Below, piece after piece: positions 51,435-63,870 of a stretch of 64,000 bases of DNA. Below the pieces are notes generated by a model that was not told where the DNA came from, ran no database searches, and was given only the letters and a program-made list of their open reading frames with translations. Numbering within the stretch: position 1 is the first letter of the stretch; each line of letters opens with the position of its first letter. The position numbers and the translations under genes were made by a program. Source of the DNA: Galdieria yellowstonensis (taxonomy: Eukaryota; Rhodophyta; Bangiophyceae; Galdieriales; Galdieriaceae); the NCBI GenBank assembly GCA_026122205.1, contig JANCYU010000033.1, positions 139,001 through 203,000 on the forward strand. Reading direction: 5' to 3'.

Positions 51435-54400
51435 ATGGCGCAGCATAACAACGAGTTGGAAATTGTAAGAGATGAATGGGGAGCTGAAACTTCTCAGTTT
51501 TTGTCTTCTTCTAATATCACACAAATACCTTTACACTCTGGTTCTGGTAGAGACTGGCTCTTCCGTATTGTTGGGAGATATAGGAAGAAAGCTTGTTATG
51601 TATTTTTATCCACAAGTATTTGTCTCGTTGTCTTATTGAGTAAGTTGGTGTTTTTTACTGAACGAATTGTGGGGCTTACTGCCTCTTCTTTTTTAAACAA
51701 GGTTTCTTGTATTGGTATCCACCTCAAAAGACTGAGGATGCAGCAGCCAGTGGGACTAGTTCTACAGACCAGAGTGATGACGTTGACAATAGACTGGGAC
51801 CTATTTATCACAATAGTAGAGACATCACATATCGATCACCCTTTGGTGCAGTTCCTGTTGGTACAGTGGTATCCCTTGTTATTTCGACTCGAAGGAACTT
51901 TATGCGTTATGGATATATTCGTCTATGGAATCATCGAGATAAGAAAGAAAGTCGTATTGACTTGTCTTTTGTAGAAACGAAACAACAAAGGGACTATTGG
52001 ATAGGTAAAGTGAATACGAGTATGGCAGAAGCTTGGTGTTATGATCAACGAGGTCAAGATTGTCCAAAAGGAGGAGAAGTTGGCAATCTATTCTGGTATC
52101 GATTTGTCGTTGGGACTCAACAGGGCAATGTATTGTATTATGAGCAAATGGAGGACTTATTGGGAGGTTCTGGTGAATGTTATGAGAATTCTTTCGATAG
52201 AAGTTGGTATGTTTTGTATTGTGACACAACGTAAAGTGGTTTGAACAATATTTCAAAGGGTTATCACAACTTATCATCGTGATTTTTCTACTCCTTTTTG
52301 GTTACAGGATGCTATATTTTATCATATTTTTGTGGACAGATTTCGCAATGGTTTGAATATTCTCGTTTTCTTATGGAGAGATTGTCAACCAAATTGTGTT
52401 CATCTAGGAAATCGTTCCAATGATGTACAACCTGGAAGTTTATATTATGAAAAGCCCGTTTTTGTGCATTCAACCTGGAACGAACCTTTGATAGCGATGA
52501 CTGAGGAGCAACTCGTTCAAGTAATTGTGAATATTTTGTTGTATGTACTTTTATATATTGAGGATTTATCAGGGTCTATCTAGTGCAGAGTTTTATGGTG
52601 GAGACTTGGAAGGCATCATAGAGAAGTTGGATTATATAAAAGACTTGGGCGTCAATGCACTCTACCTAAGTCCGATATTGGAGAGTCCATCCAATCATGT
52701 AAGCATATATATTATTATTGTTATTGTTAATCTTTTCTTTTATATTGATACATCTTTTTATATACTAGGGTTATGATACTATGGACTATACAAAAATAGC
52801 CTACAAGTTTGGAGGATTGACTGCGTTTCGTGAGTTGGTCTCTGTTGCCAAAGCTAAAGGGTTTCGTATTATTTTGGATGGTGTATTTAATCACGTCAGC
52901 TCGGAAAGTATTTACTTTGATCGATATGGTCATTGGAGTCGAGGAGCCTGTCTCAATTTGTCTTCACCTTACAGGTAATGTTTTTCTGTGTATATTTTAT
53001 GTATTCAACGTGGGATATGTGTTTTAGAAGTTGGTTTGAATTTTTACCAGCGGTAGACGGTCCTTGTGTTTATGATTCCAAAGGAGAATCGACTGCGAAT
53101 TACAATTCTTGGTTTGGTATTGATACGCTTCCCGTGTTAAAGTCATCTCTACCTTCTGTTCGTGATTTTATTTGGAAGAAAGGTGGAAATGACAGCATTG
53201 CTACCAGGTAACATTATTATTACTTACTTGTATCTTGCTTCGAAGTGATCTTATATGTTGATTCAAGGTGGCTTTTAGAAGGTATTGATGGATGGCGATT
53301 AGACGTTGCCAATGAAATAGATCCAGGTCTTGATGAACCTGTAAGTATTGTCGTCCCAAGGTTTAGTAATTTTGGTGCTATGATCCTTGATGTTTAGGAA
53401 AATGGATATTGGTCTGGATTTCGTCGTCAACTTTTGGAACTTTTGCCTGAAACTTATATTGTTGGTGAATATTGGGGAGATTCGTTGCCTTGGATAGTTG
53501 GAAATGCTTGGGATGCTTCTATGAATTATCCGCTTGGAAATGCCATTATTGGCTTTTGGTTGGATACTTCTTTTTCGGATACGAATCACAAAGCTGGTTG
53601 GAATCCAGGTCCTATTGAGCCTTTGTTGCCTTCACAGTTGGATAGACATATTCAAAGTTTTCTTGAAAAATATCCTCCGATGGTTATTCCTGCCATGTTA
53701 AATGTTTTAGGCTCACATGATACCAATCGTCTTTTGTTTATGTTAGACCCGAATACCTCTCAGATGAATCCCAATTTATACAGTCATCCAGAATATACCT
53801 GGGACCCGGCAATTCGAAGGTTGATTGCTGCTATTTCCTTACAAATGAGTTTGCCTGGTGCACCAAGTATATTTTATGGAGATGAAGTGGTATGAAATGT
53901 TGTTGTTTTCATGGTTATCATTGTTTACATTTGTCAAGGGACTTGTTGGTATTCCTCGGATCATGGAGGGCATATGGCAAAGGTAAGTAGTGGTTTATTG
54001 GAATTCTTTCAAGCGTATTTATTTCATCAACTTTTAGTGATCCTGCGAATCGTATGCCATTTCCTTGGTTGGATGAAAAAGCAAATGGTACGCCGTATTA
54101 TCTTCATTTAAGAAGCCAAGAGGCTATGCAAGCTATTTCGAGGCGAATCCAATTAGCTATTCAAGCTAGAAATGAACATAATAGCTTGAGAAATGGCAGT
54201 TTCCATAGTGTTTTGACGCAAGACTCTCAAGGAGTTTATTGTTTTTTACGACATGACTCGGTTACTGGAGACTGTGCTTTAGTAGCTTTACGAAAGTTTG
54301 ACTCGTCCTCAAGTAGCATTGAATGTCGGCTAAATAACGTTCAACAAGGTTTGCCTTGCATGTTACCCAAGCAGAGATGGAAAAACATTTTACATAGTGA

Positions 54401-54485
54401 TCCTCAGATCATACAAGCCGATGAAGATGGTGCTCTGACTTTGGAATTGGAACCTGTTAGCGTTTCGATTTTCGTGACCATATGA
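51435..54485 (+). CDS. Membrane-anchored GH13 glycosidase (neopullulanase/cyclomaltodextrinase-like)
   Basis: Eleven exons with consistent phases: 51435-51639, 51702-52230, 52259-52350, 52381-52520, 52573-52698, 52769-52974, 53028-53207, 53268-53340, 53398-53889, 53939-53982 and 54038-54485; 844 aa. A basic N-terminus is followed by one membrane segment (ACYVFLSTSICLVVLLS, about 55-70), a type II signal anchor. A beta-rich N-terminal domain precedes the barrel: DAIFYHIFVDRFRNG, DFYGGDLEG-like EFYGGDLEGIIEKLDYIKDL, DGVFNHVS (region I), EGIDGWRLDVANE (region II, catalytic Asp), ETYIVGEYWGD (region III, Glu) and VLGSHDTNRLL (region IV, His-Asp). It should cleave alpha-1,4 or alpha-1,6 glucans or cyclodextrins on the non-cytosolic side of a membrane. 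Confidence 0.9.
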
Positions 54486-54537
54486 AGCCTCCATTGCCAG
54501 AAAAGTATGAGGACATTGTCACACAAGTCATTTTGAA

Positions 54538-55233
54538 TCAGAAGAAATCCGGCCAGAAGAATGGAGTTTGATCGGTATCGTTATCGTGATGATGAATATC
54601 ATTCTCAATAGAACGCCAATATTCAGAAAAGTCAGTTATTTCTGGAAATTGTATTGGAAATATATCTTCCTTGTTGTGAAGTGGAGAATTGGACGAAGAA
54701 CATTCTTGGTTTTGTAACCAGTTACTTAAGAAACAATCTTCTTGCTCTTTGGTGGAAACTTGTTGTGTATGAGTTGTTGTATTTGTTTCTATGGCTGTTT
54801 TGCAATAAGCATATGCATTCCGTTCCATGTCTTGTTCACTTTGTAGGTGCATCGGTTCCCTTTGTTCTGTAGGAAAAGCGAATGCGCTATTTCCTTCAAG
54901 TTTCTGTTCGGATTTCTGTTTGTTTGCAACTGGTCTTGATCTGTTCTTATTTTCGGACAGTTGTTGATCGTTCTCTTTGTTGTTTGGAGCAAAATAGAGT
55001 AAGGGATCCTCGGAAATAGTTATCGATACTAGAGCCATGGATGAGTTGGTTTGTTGGACAATTGCAAGTGGAACAAAGTTACCTCTCTTTCGAAGCTTAT
55101 TTAAGGAAGGACTGAGTAGTTGAGTTGAGGAAGAGGAACTTGATGATCTTTTTCTCCATTGGGAGAGTTGCCATTCGTTTGTCGATTCTGGAAAGTCCAG
55201 GTATTGTGTAGTTTTCGTATCTTCCTGTTGCAC
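54538..55233 (-). CDS. Hypothetical Ser/Gln/Asn-rich protein, about 231 aa or longer
   Basis: An intact frame of 231 codons starting MQQEDTKTTQYLDFPEST. It is rich in Ser, Gln, Asn and Glu, with a Ser run (RKRSSSSSSSTQLL) and aromatic residues near the end (DQTPFFWPDFF). No domain recognised. An upstream minus-strand exon near 55300-55375 (MNRAKIPNVLTRQHSDSA) followed by GTATGAG could be its 5' end, and an acceptor CCAACAG lies at about 55254. Their phases do not fit with a GT donor, but would with a GC donor at 55318. The aromatic acidic tail and low complexity suggest a transcription-related or scaffold protein; that is a guess. Confidence 0.55.
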   Translation of the reverse strand: MQQEDTKTTQYLDFPESTNEWQLSQWRKRSSSSSSSTQLLSPSLNKLRKRGNFVPLAIVQQTNSSMALVSITISEDPLLYFAPNNKENDQQLSENKNRSRPVANKQKSEQKLEGNSAFAFPTEQREPMHLQSEQDMERNAYAYCKTAIETNTTTHTQQVSTKEQEDCFLSNWLQNQECSSSNSPLHNKEDIFPIQFPEITDFSEYWRSIENDIHHHDNDTDQTPFFWPDFF

Positions 55234-55452
55234 AAGCAGTTTCTCCTGTTGGTTATGGAGGACTATATTCCATTTTGTTTAGAAAGGATTCATCTTGCTG
55301 CGTTGAAGGTTTTCTCATACCTGCAGAATCTGAATGTTGTCTTGTTAGTACATTGGGTATCTTTGCCCTGTTCATCTTTTGTTGATTAGTTGCCAAGGAG
55401 AGAGAATAGGACGTATATATTTTATTAGGCGAGCGGGAATTGCCAATTTGAA

Positions 55453-56113
55453 ATGAAATTTTTGTTGCGGGTGGAAGGAAATACAAAGCATTGGGAAGTC
55501 ACGCATGAAAAAGGCTCTGTAACAGTGTCGGTAGTTGCAGAAGCAACTGTGTACAAGGAAAATAATTCGGTGCAACTTGGGTATCCGAAGAAGTCAATAG
55601 TCCAGTTTCATCAAGAAGAAACAACGAACCAATTCTTTCCGGTTACCAAGTGAGAAGGCAACTTGGACCTTCCTGGCCACTGCGCACATGTCTTGAGCTC
55701 TTCACAAGTTCAACTGGAAAGTCTTTGCTCGTGTTGTGTAGTTTCTCACATATATCTTGCCACTGAGGGTTTCGGTTCACAGGACACCTGTCGCATGTTC
55801 TCCAACATTTCCTGTGTTTGCTGCAATCTCAGGAAACTAGGTTATCCTCTTCTGATAACAACTGCTTGCAAAGTAAAATCTCAAACAGTTTCCGAGTGTG
55901 GTTGTAATCTTCCACAAGTTTAAACGAGTGCCACAGTTGGTCGCACAAACTCGCTGACGAGTCACAAGTTATTACGCACGACTCACTAAAAAGTTTAAAA
56001 ATTTGATCGATGCAAATGAAGAAGCAAACTTCATCGCGTTCATTTGCGAACGGACACTTCAAACAAGCCCTGTCTTTCAAGAACTCTTACAATGGAGTCC
56101 GACGGCAAAATAG
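55453..56113 (+). CDS. Possible three-exon gene, unknown product of about 183 aa
   Basis: Three open pieces on the plus strand join in phase: 55453-55649 (donor GTGAGA, phase 2), 55698-55900 (phase 1) and 55962-56113, with introns of 48 and 61 nt, the usual size here. The product starts MKFLLRVEGNTKHWEVTHEK, has a Cys-rich middle (SLCSCCVVSHIYLATEGFG) and a helical end (YYARLTKKFKNLIDANEEAN). The coding strand of exon 1 is purine-rich like other genes in the window. The second donor (GTTGTA) is weak. Size and layout, a beta-rich start and a helical end, are compatible with a small assembly factor, but I do not recognise a family. Confidence 0.42.
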
Positions 56114-59100
56114 GATAGTCCAACGGTACCTGTAAGAAACTGATTGTGGAAAGTATTACCAATATATTGTCATTTTGCAATTCTCGAGAGAACATCTACT
56201 GAAAAATATGGAAATGGAAGCTTTTGCAGTTACCTGAGCGCGTCTTCCTCGTGTCAGCGTTGCAGTGTGTGATACCTTGCTTACTTCTGAGCCTTCTTGT
56301 TGGACTTCTCAGTAGTTGGTATGCTTTGAACTGTTTTTAAAAGCACCGAGGTTTTCAGTACTGCAGTTTCTTCGCACATCTGGTCTTTCTGGTTGGTGCT
56401 TTCTTTGATATCATCTTCTTGTCAGGAGTTGCGTCTGGTTTCTTGCCAAGGGCTTCCGGTGTTTGCTTAGAATCTTACGCACGTCTTGAAAACTTTCGTT
56501 TTGATATATAGTTCCTTTGATTGGCTAAGACTGCTCTCGTTGAGGTACAAAGACACCGTGCTGTATGTTTGGATACAAGAACTCGGCACAAGTTTTCTTG
56601 CTAAGTTTCCCAAACATGGGAAGGCTTCCAATTATGGTAACAAACTCTATTCTCAAGAAAGAGGTTATGTTGGCATGGCTTCAAGTGAAATACGTGTAGC
56701 TCGAAAACCTCTTCAGTGTCCAACGCAACTGTGGCGTTCAAAACGGGTTCAACTTGGAATAAAACGTCTCGTTGTATTGCATTCCACTAGTCTCTAATTG
56801 CATCTACCTAAGCTTGCAATATTAGTGCAAGGAGCGCTGGAATATGAAACCCAAAGAGCATCAAACTGGAAGATTCGAGTCACCAATAGCGGAATTACAC
56901 CACAAGTGCTGCTCCAAAAGGTTAAACGGATCCCTTGAGAGACGCTATAAGATTGTCGAGTCTTTTCTTAATATGTATCTTATTGCAATTCTTTTGTTGT
57001 TTCAAGTTTAAAGCTCAAGACATATGATGAAACAAATTCAGAAATGGAAATGTTCTAGAGAGTGGCTTGGAATTCCAACAAAATCATTGGAAAGCTTGCT
57101 CAAGATCCAAAATAGAATAACATATGCTGTGAAATTCAGAGACAAAAAGGAAAAAAGGGATGCTCGACATTAAAATGAGGATAGGATACAATGGATACTG
57201 TTTATATTGCTGTTCCTGTGGGCACGGTGTGCATAGCAACTTTGTATGCAAGAATTCTACGGAACTGTATGCGACGATTACTCAGACAAGCGACAGAGTT
57301 GAAAAGATAGTGACTATTGGATTCTCTTGTATCTTTCTTATGGGAAAGTATCTCCAAAGGCCTGTCACACATAGGTTACTCTGTTGCTGGACATTATTTG
57401 ATGCCCGAGGCGTAATTTGAGGTGGGCATAGCAACTCGGAGCATAAGAATATCTCTGTCATATGCCAAGTCATATATTTTTTTGTCAGATATAGACTATT
57501 CAAGGAATATTGGTTGGTTTGATGCAAGTAATAAATTATCTGCATAGAGATAACAGTTTTTCGATTTTGTCTCGTTATTTGCGTCGGATCTACTTTCAAC
57601 TGTTCGTCATTTGAGCTATTTGGATGCGCACTCACCGTAAAAATTCTCCATTGAATTGCAGCTATATATATATATCATGTAGTTGTACTCCTCAAGGGAA
57701 AGGTTTCGGTTATCGTGGATTGTTCAAGCATCAAGTTACTTGAAAGTACGCATAGCTGCTTTAACTTTTTCTATCCTCAAAGCCTAATCCATTGCTTTCT
57801 CGTCTCTGTGACATAGTTTCTTTCAACTCATCATGAAAGTTATAACGATGCATCATGGAAGGAAAGCCATGTTTTCAACTTTGACAAGGATAGCGTTTCA
57901 GCTCCATGACGTCTCTAATGAAGCAACTTGACATCTAAAAGGATAATAAGACTTGGTTAAAGAAATCTGCAACTGCGATTGAAAGTGCAATTACAGTCTT
58001 TACACAGTCGACAAGGAAGAAAAACACTCTATGGCGACACATGTAATAATGATATTTAGAAAACAAATGAATGTTCACCCAAAAATTCTGGCAACTCTTC
58101 AGTCAGTACCATCCAAACCGATAATAATAATAATCGTGATCAAACACTTGAAGATACAATAACATTGCTTCAGATTGAAGAATTTCAATTCGTTTACAAA
58201 GAATAATCAATGGAACCTCTCAGGAAGACCAAAATCTTTGGGCAGCTTATTTTTAAACGAATAAAAACGACAGCATGCGTCCAACTCAATCGTAAAACGT
58301 TCCTCTAAATTGGTGATGAATTTAATGAACATACACTGCATGTTGAGTAATTCTTCGATACTTGTGTTTATAAGTTGGTATCAAAAAGTTTCCAAGCTTC
58401 CTCTTGAATTTCGTCCCATCCTATTACTACTGGAAAATCATCGAGCCTTGCAAACAACACCAACAAGCTAGCAATAATTTGTTGTCGCTAGTTCAATTCA
58501 AACTCGAATAATGTAGTGGAAGAACTATATCCCAACCACAGCAGTTTGGTTTCATGGGTAAATATATTGTTTTCAAAACCGTTTTTACTTTTTTCCAGGG
58601 TTTTTTGCTTTCTACTCGTCTTCTCCTCTACAATATCCACACAAGCAATGGCGTTGGCAGAAATCAACTTAAAACTTCAAGTCCTGGTGATTGCAGGCAT
58701 AATAGAATCAAATAACAATCGAACACATAGGATGGCTATTACTGTAATGAATACATGGCTACTACAATTAGGTAGCAACAAAAAATTCTGACAATTGATA
58801 CTTGGAATCCAAAAAGGCATTCAAAGGTTATAAACGAAGCACTAGAAACAGCAAAGCGGTTCGTTGATATTATCCAAATCTCTGTTTAAGCCATAAGCTC
58901 ATAACTTGGGTACCTGTACTTGATATTCTTCATTCTGTTATCATAAAAACCGGTTCAAAGAACTTTCAGAGACTTGTTCTCTATCACTTGTCCATGATTG
59001 CTGCAAAAGAATGCAAACGAGGAAAAACAATAATGATACAATTTTCATCTTCAACAGAACGGTCAAGGATCGTGTAGAGATATCCAGACTGCCACCTAGA

Positions 59101-60300
59101 TTTGTCTACAGATATGTCAACTGATCTGTCAAAAGGGCCTTGATACTTTGTATATACTTGTAACCGGTATCGTGCCTACTGTGGCTGTTTCAGAAATTCG
59201 TCGACAGTGCCTTTTCCTCATTGTCGTTTCATGCTACACTACTTCACCAACAACGAAAAAAAAACTCCAACGCAAGTCTGAAAGACAGTTCATTCCGTAC
59301 TTTCGAACTTGATTTTTCTGGCTATTATAAAAAGCTGGGTTTTACACACATCTCTCGAGAAGCTGATATTATTGACGATAAGAATAAAATATATTGAAAC
59401 CTCTGGCAAAACTGTCAATCTTCATTTGATAAGACAAACTGCGGAATCTTTCAAAGCTCAAGTCTATCAACAGAGACATGTAAACTGCCTATTCACTACT
59501 CGTAAAGTCTTTTGTTTCAATAAAAAAAGAATATACTGTGCAGAACCTTGGAAAGTAACACCGAGTTGCTTGGGAATTGTAAACAAAGTCCGTTGCGTAT
59601 ACAGTCAGAGAGTGAGTGTCGAAACCAATCTCCACAACTAAACTGTACCAGTGCAACATCCAGAGTTGTAACTCGACATATTTGTCAAAGAACGTGAAAC
59701 TGCTTCTCGTATAAAACAAAGCAACCGCAATGAGGTATCCATCTTTTGGGCAACCTGGGAAACTATCAAATCGAACCAGAGCGACGACACATACTTTTTG
59801 TTCTTCAGTATCATCTCTTGAAAGTGAATTCCCAGAAAACCTTTGTCATCTCCACCTGGAGAGGCAAAGGCGAGCGACCCTTCCCTCGCAATAGAAGAGT
59901 CAAACTACAGTAGTCAACCTGAAACTCTTGACAGACTTGAAGACACTTTACGAGTACCAAGTTATTCTGAGCTTTGGCGGATAGTAGTAAAAAATGGGGA
60001 CATGTAATATTCTTAAAGCATTCCTTGCAAACTCCGGAAAAAAACTACATAACCCGGAGTTTGGAGAATTATTACTTTTAGGGTGTCACTAGCTGCAAAA
60101 GAACCTTGTTCCGAGAAAAGGAGAGCTTGACACAGTGTACCAACAAGAAAGAAGCGATTTATCGTTTCCATAAACTACTTCCAAACATGAAAATAAACTC
60201 AACCAAGCCAACACAACAGCTACAATAATCACTACCAACAATAAAAGAAGCCAAATTCCGCAAGAAGTGGGAGCAATTATGTGAAGCTTGACAGCGTCTT

Positions 60301-60322
60301 TACACACACACATACACACACG
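60301..60322. repeat. (CA)n/(TG)n microsatellite
   Basis: A run of alternating CA units, interrupted once by a T, in the gene-poor region. It is too short to be informative by itself. Confidence 0.7.
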
Positions 60323-60430
60323 CAAGGTTTCGTGATGGAAAAATACTTGCGACAACTAGAGTCTTTAAAGGGAAATGTAAGAGCACTGGTCAAGTTTTAA
60401 TAGACTTGTAATGCTATTGCTTATGAGAAC

Positions 60431-60492
60431 CAACCTGTTGTGCCAGTTGTTTATCTGGCATTGGAGGAAAGCTCATGAAAGGAGAGCTTTCC
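60431..60492. repeat. Two adjacent short inverted repeats (hairpins)
   Basis: TGCCAG at 60431-60436 pairs with CTGGCA at 60445-60450. GGAAAGCTC at 60466-60474 pairs perfectly with GAGCTTTCC at 60484-60492 over a 9-nt loop. The second stem of nine perfect base pairs is noticeable in an otherwise unstructured region and could form in RNA from either strand. Confidence 0.6.
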
Positions 60493-63400
60493 GTTATCGG
60501 ACAAGGCAGTTGTACTGAAAAAAACACTTGTGACAACCTGACTCGGGTTTACTGATAGATATTCTGTCTGGTGGTTTTGTTACAGCTTGTCAAGTCTTGA
60601 ACAGAGCTGGTTTATATATTTTGATGACAAACGGGACGAGTTTCTTGGTTTTTTGAAGTAACTTTTTCGTCTCCAAAACTGTAGCAGCCTACTTGCACTA
60701 TAGTGCAATGTTTGTTAGAAATTCCATAGAAAGGTGACCTGCTAATGCCACTGTTTATATGGGACGAGTCGCGTCATTTTGTATTGTCGTTCACAACAAG
60801 GTTCTCTTTTGATGTTTTTTCGGTTCTTAGGAGTTAGTGCTGTGTTGAAAAGTAGCAGTGCTTTTGAAGTGAGAGCCAATTTCTTGTCATTTTGTCTCAA
60901 GACAACCTCTCTTGTCAACTCATTTGTCTTTCTCCTCTGTGGAGTTGCTCTTTACAAAGGAAGAAATTTGGGATAACATTTTTCCAGTAGTGTTGGTCTC
61001 GTATTTTCACTGAGCTGCTGTGTTCCATGTGTCTTGTGGATTTTCCTGTTTCTAGTCCATACTGGCTTTTTAGTTTCAACTGCCTTTTTGGATAAAGTGG
61101 ACGAGAATCTACCTATGACAGTGCTATCGTTGTTCCCGAGGAGACACAAGCTGCTTGGACAATTTGAAGGTTTTGTCCTAACATATGTTCCAAGATGAAA
61201 TTTTGTCTTTCTTAGCCATAGAACTAGATGTGAAGATTAGTTGTGCTTGCAATCAAAAGTACATTTACAGTATTTATGAAACTAGGAGTTGAGTGTATTT
61301 ATTGAGTTGGAATGGAGCAAGGGCATGTTATATTTTGTGATGATATCCTTTTGAATTCCTTGACAAGTCTTGCGAAACCTTTGAATTTTTGTGAAGTTGA
61401 ATATTTGTTTTTATACTTGTTTCTGCATTGGCTTTTTGCATCAATGGAAACACATATCTTTTAATAAAAAGTGGAGTACAATTTATGCAGTTGACCTATT
61501 CACCGAGGGTTATCGAAGAGTTGCTGACTTTCACTGAATTCTTCCGAAACTTGGTGGATGTAACGGAAGATGGATTTTTCATGTTCTATCTCTATCCATG
61601 TGAATAAGAAAGATAGAATAGTATCTAATTGCAAGAGTCATCGAGAACAATTGTTATAAGCAGTAAACTCTTTTATGTTACATACAACAATAGTTGTTTA
61701 GAATGTATCATTGGATACTTAGCTTCAGAACTTTGCCTGTCGTAAAGGCAACGACGGTTGCATCAAAGAAACTCAGTGAAGTGACTTTGTGCTTGTAAGT
61801 AAATATAGCATCTTTTGAAGCGAAATAAAATTGCAAATATACCAATGTATACTTATCTTGTTGCACTAGGCGATATCTATTCTTGCAAGAATAGTAACGT
61901 TGGTGCCTCTTCGAGTCGCTGTTTGACTCGTAAGTTCTTTGCAAGCAATGGATTGAACAAGTGAATTGCAGTATTTTTTTGCTCCAGTAGTAACTTTGAG
62001 CTAGTACTTTTCATACAAGTCGCATGACCGTGCGCAATCACACAGCTTCGGATTCTTCAAAGTTACTGAAGAAAGGACTCGTTCGTTTGGCAGAATTGAG
62101 TTGTCTTGTTTACGAGTTTTCGTGCTACACTCTTTGGAGAGTTGAAAAGGAATTGTGGATATACGTTTCTCGAGGTAAACACACAATTGATATTCTATTG
62201 CCACTCTCGTAAGGACAGATAATCTGAATTCGGAGTTTGAATTGCCCTTGTCATTCTACCATTCGAGCGACGAAGAACTGGGGTGACTATCAAGGAGTTT
62301 CTAACACTGAAAATTTACAGCAAAAAGAAAGATAACTGGAAACATTATTTACTCTGTTTTAGAGCTTCATGCGAACCACCAATTACGACATCAAACTCTT
62401 CGCTTCAAATTCAACCAATCTTTTACGTACAACTCTTGTGTGTTGGAATGCGAGTAGTGTTTTTTTTCGCTACTTATTTATGTATTCATGGAGAGCAAAA
62501 GTTACATCAAAAAGACTGTATTGGTATTTTGGAAACTCCAACTGTTCTTTCACGGCACCTGCAAATTTGAACAACTGATGCTTGTCTGATAATTTTGTTG
62601 TTCTACATTGTACTGTATTGATCAAAAAACTTTTCTTTGCGAGTTTCCATCGTCAGGAAACCGAGTGACTGCTAAAAAAATTACCTTGTGAACCTATTCC
62701 GGTACTTGAGACAATCATTTCATTTGAATTGTTCACCTCAACTCGGCAAGATGCATCAGTTGTACTAGGTCAGCTTTCAAATACAGTGTTCTCTCTTTTC
62801 TCTTCCACATAGACTTGAACAAAAGTTGACGGAAAGACATTTGAAGTAAACTGGTCGAATTTTCCAAGAGCACTTGTCTGTATAAGACAAGCTTATCGTC
62901 CTTTGTGGCGTCATTACTCTCGAGGGTGAGTTGTTCTGAGTTGAAACGCTCTTTCTACACACAAAACTCGAGACGACATTCTATTCCAAGGAAAGATGCT
63001 TCAAAACATTCTCAGAAGATAGTGACTCATCCAGACCCTCTGTATTTGGCACAAGAGTGTTTGCTGAGATTAACCGGGCACTTGTTCTACTCACCAGCCT
63101 CGCTGCACGTTGGTGACACCTAAATAAAAAGCAGACACAGGACAAGAATTTTCCTTTTCCAGAAACAAGCACAACAAATGCACTACTGTTGGTAACCGCA
63201 AGCAATTAGCTTGAACAGTTGATCTTTTCCTCTTGTGTTTGTACAAAAAGTCTTATTCTTCGAAGTTCAGCCTAAAGTCGAGTTCTCCTGTCGCCTCAAA
63301 ATAAGACATTTTCAGCTGTGTTTACTCCTTTTCTCAACGTGAAGATGTCAATCCAACGTGAAGCTTTTTTATGCAACTAGTACGACAAGCTAGCTGTAAA

Positions 63401-63870
63401 TTGCACAGTCCGAAATTTCATTACTTGTTTTCAGTGAAATATTTTTCCCATATAGTCTGTCTGAAAAAGTCTCTAGACTGCCAGAGCTGTTGAATCACAA
63501 AGCCTCTGCTAAACAGTGGCAACTCTTCCTCCGTCCACTAAAGGACTCTTCACTAAAGACTCCAAAGACCTTTGTGTCTTTCTTCAGACTATACAATTTC
63601 CTTGGTATTCGCATTTTGTGTATATAAACTTGAAGTTGACACAAAGAAACAACATATTGCTAACGTTTGTCAGTAAAAGAGAGCAAAAGGTGTCTTGAGC
63701 TAATTTCCACTCACCAATCTCCAAATGGGCCTTGAATGGTTGTGGACGCAGTAGTTTTGTAATTGTTTTGTGCTTTGTCAAGTTTGTCTCAGTATACAAA
63801 ATGACTTTTTTCGTTGAGATATGTTGCGTTGTAGTACATGTTAGGAGTGTTCAAGTTATGTTTACTAGTA

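Larger units (their letters stand above)
56114..63870. other. Gene-poor region, about 7.7 kb
   Basis: No convincing gene, tRNA, rRNA, transposase or long repeat was found. The open frames present are all short, the longest about 118 codons at 57635-57282 minus, 110 at 59309-59641 plus and 103 at 56486-56797 plus. Frames of that length are what chance would leave in several kilobases of such base composition read in six frames. The strand asymmetry (purine-r coding strand) seen in the genes to the left is missing. It contains a short (CA)n-like tract at 60301-60322 and two adjacent hairpins at 60431-60492. Genes made of many very short exons, or a long non-coding RNA, could be hidden here. Confidence 0.6.

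Noticed and set aside
56230..56460. Lys-rich, histone H1-like minus-strand frame (about KKPDATPDKKMISKKAP) and a neighbouring frame
   Set aside because: Two overlapping frames look equally plausible, both end quickly, and no consistent transcript could be assembled.
56486..56797. 103-codon plus-strand frame
   Set aside because: Other frames over the same bases look equally open on both strands, so there is no specific support.
56860..56890. GATTCGAGTC as a possible tRNA T-loop
   Set aside because: No acceptor stem, D-arm or anticodon arm could be placed around it; no tRNA was found anywhere in the window.
57282..57635. 118-codon minus-strand frame in the gene desert
   Set aside because: Its length equals the longest frame expected by chance in that much six-frame sequence, its composition is not gene-like, and it overlaps a similar plus-strand frame.
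58330..58480. Minus-strand pieces reading like VVIGWDEIQEEAWKLF and NLEERFTIELDACC
   Set aside because: They look coding by eye but lie in different frames without a splice site between them; similar stretches occur by chance elsewhere in the block.
60461..60640. Resemblance of GGAGGAAAGCTC to the conserved core of RNase P RNA, with GAACAGAGC downstream
   Set aside because: The match is short, one half is part of a strong local hairpin, and no closing P1 stem or other conserved regions could be placed.
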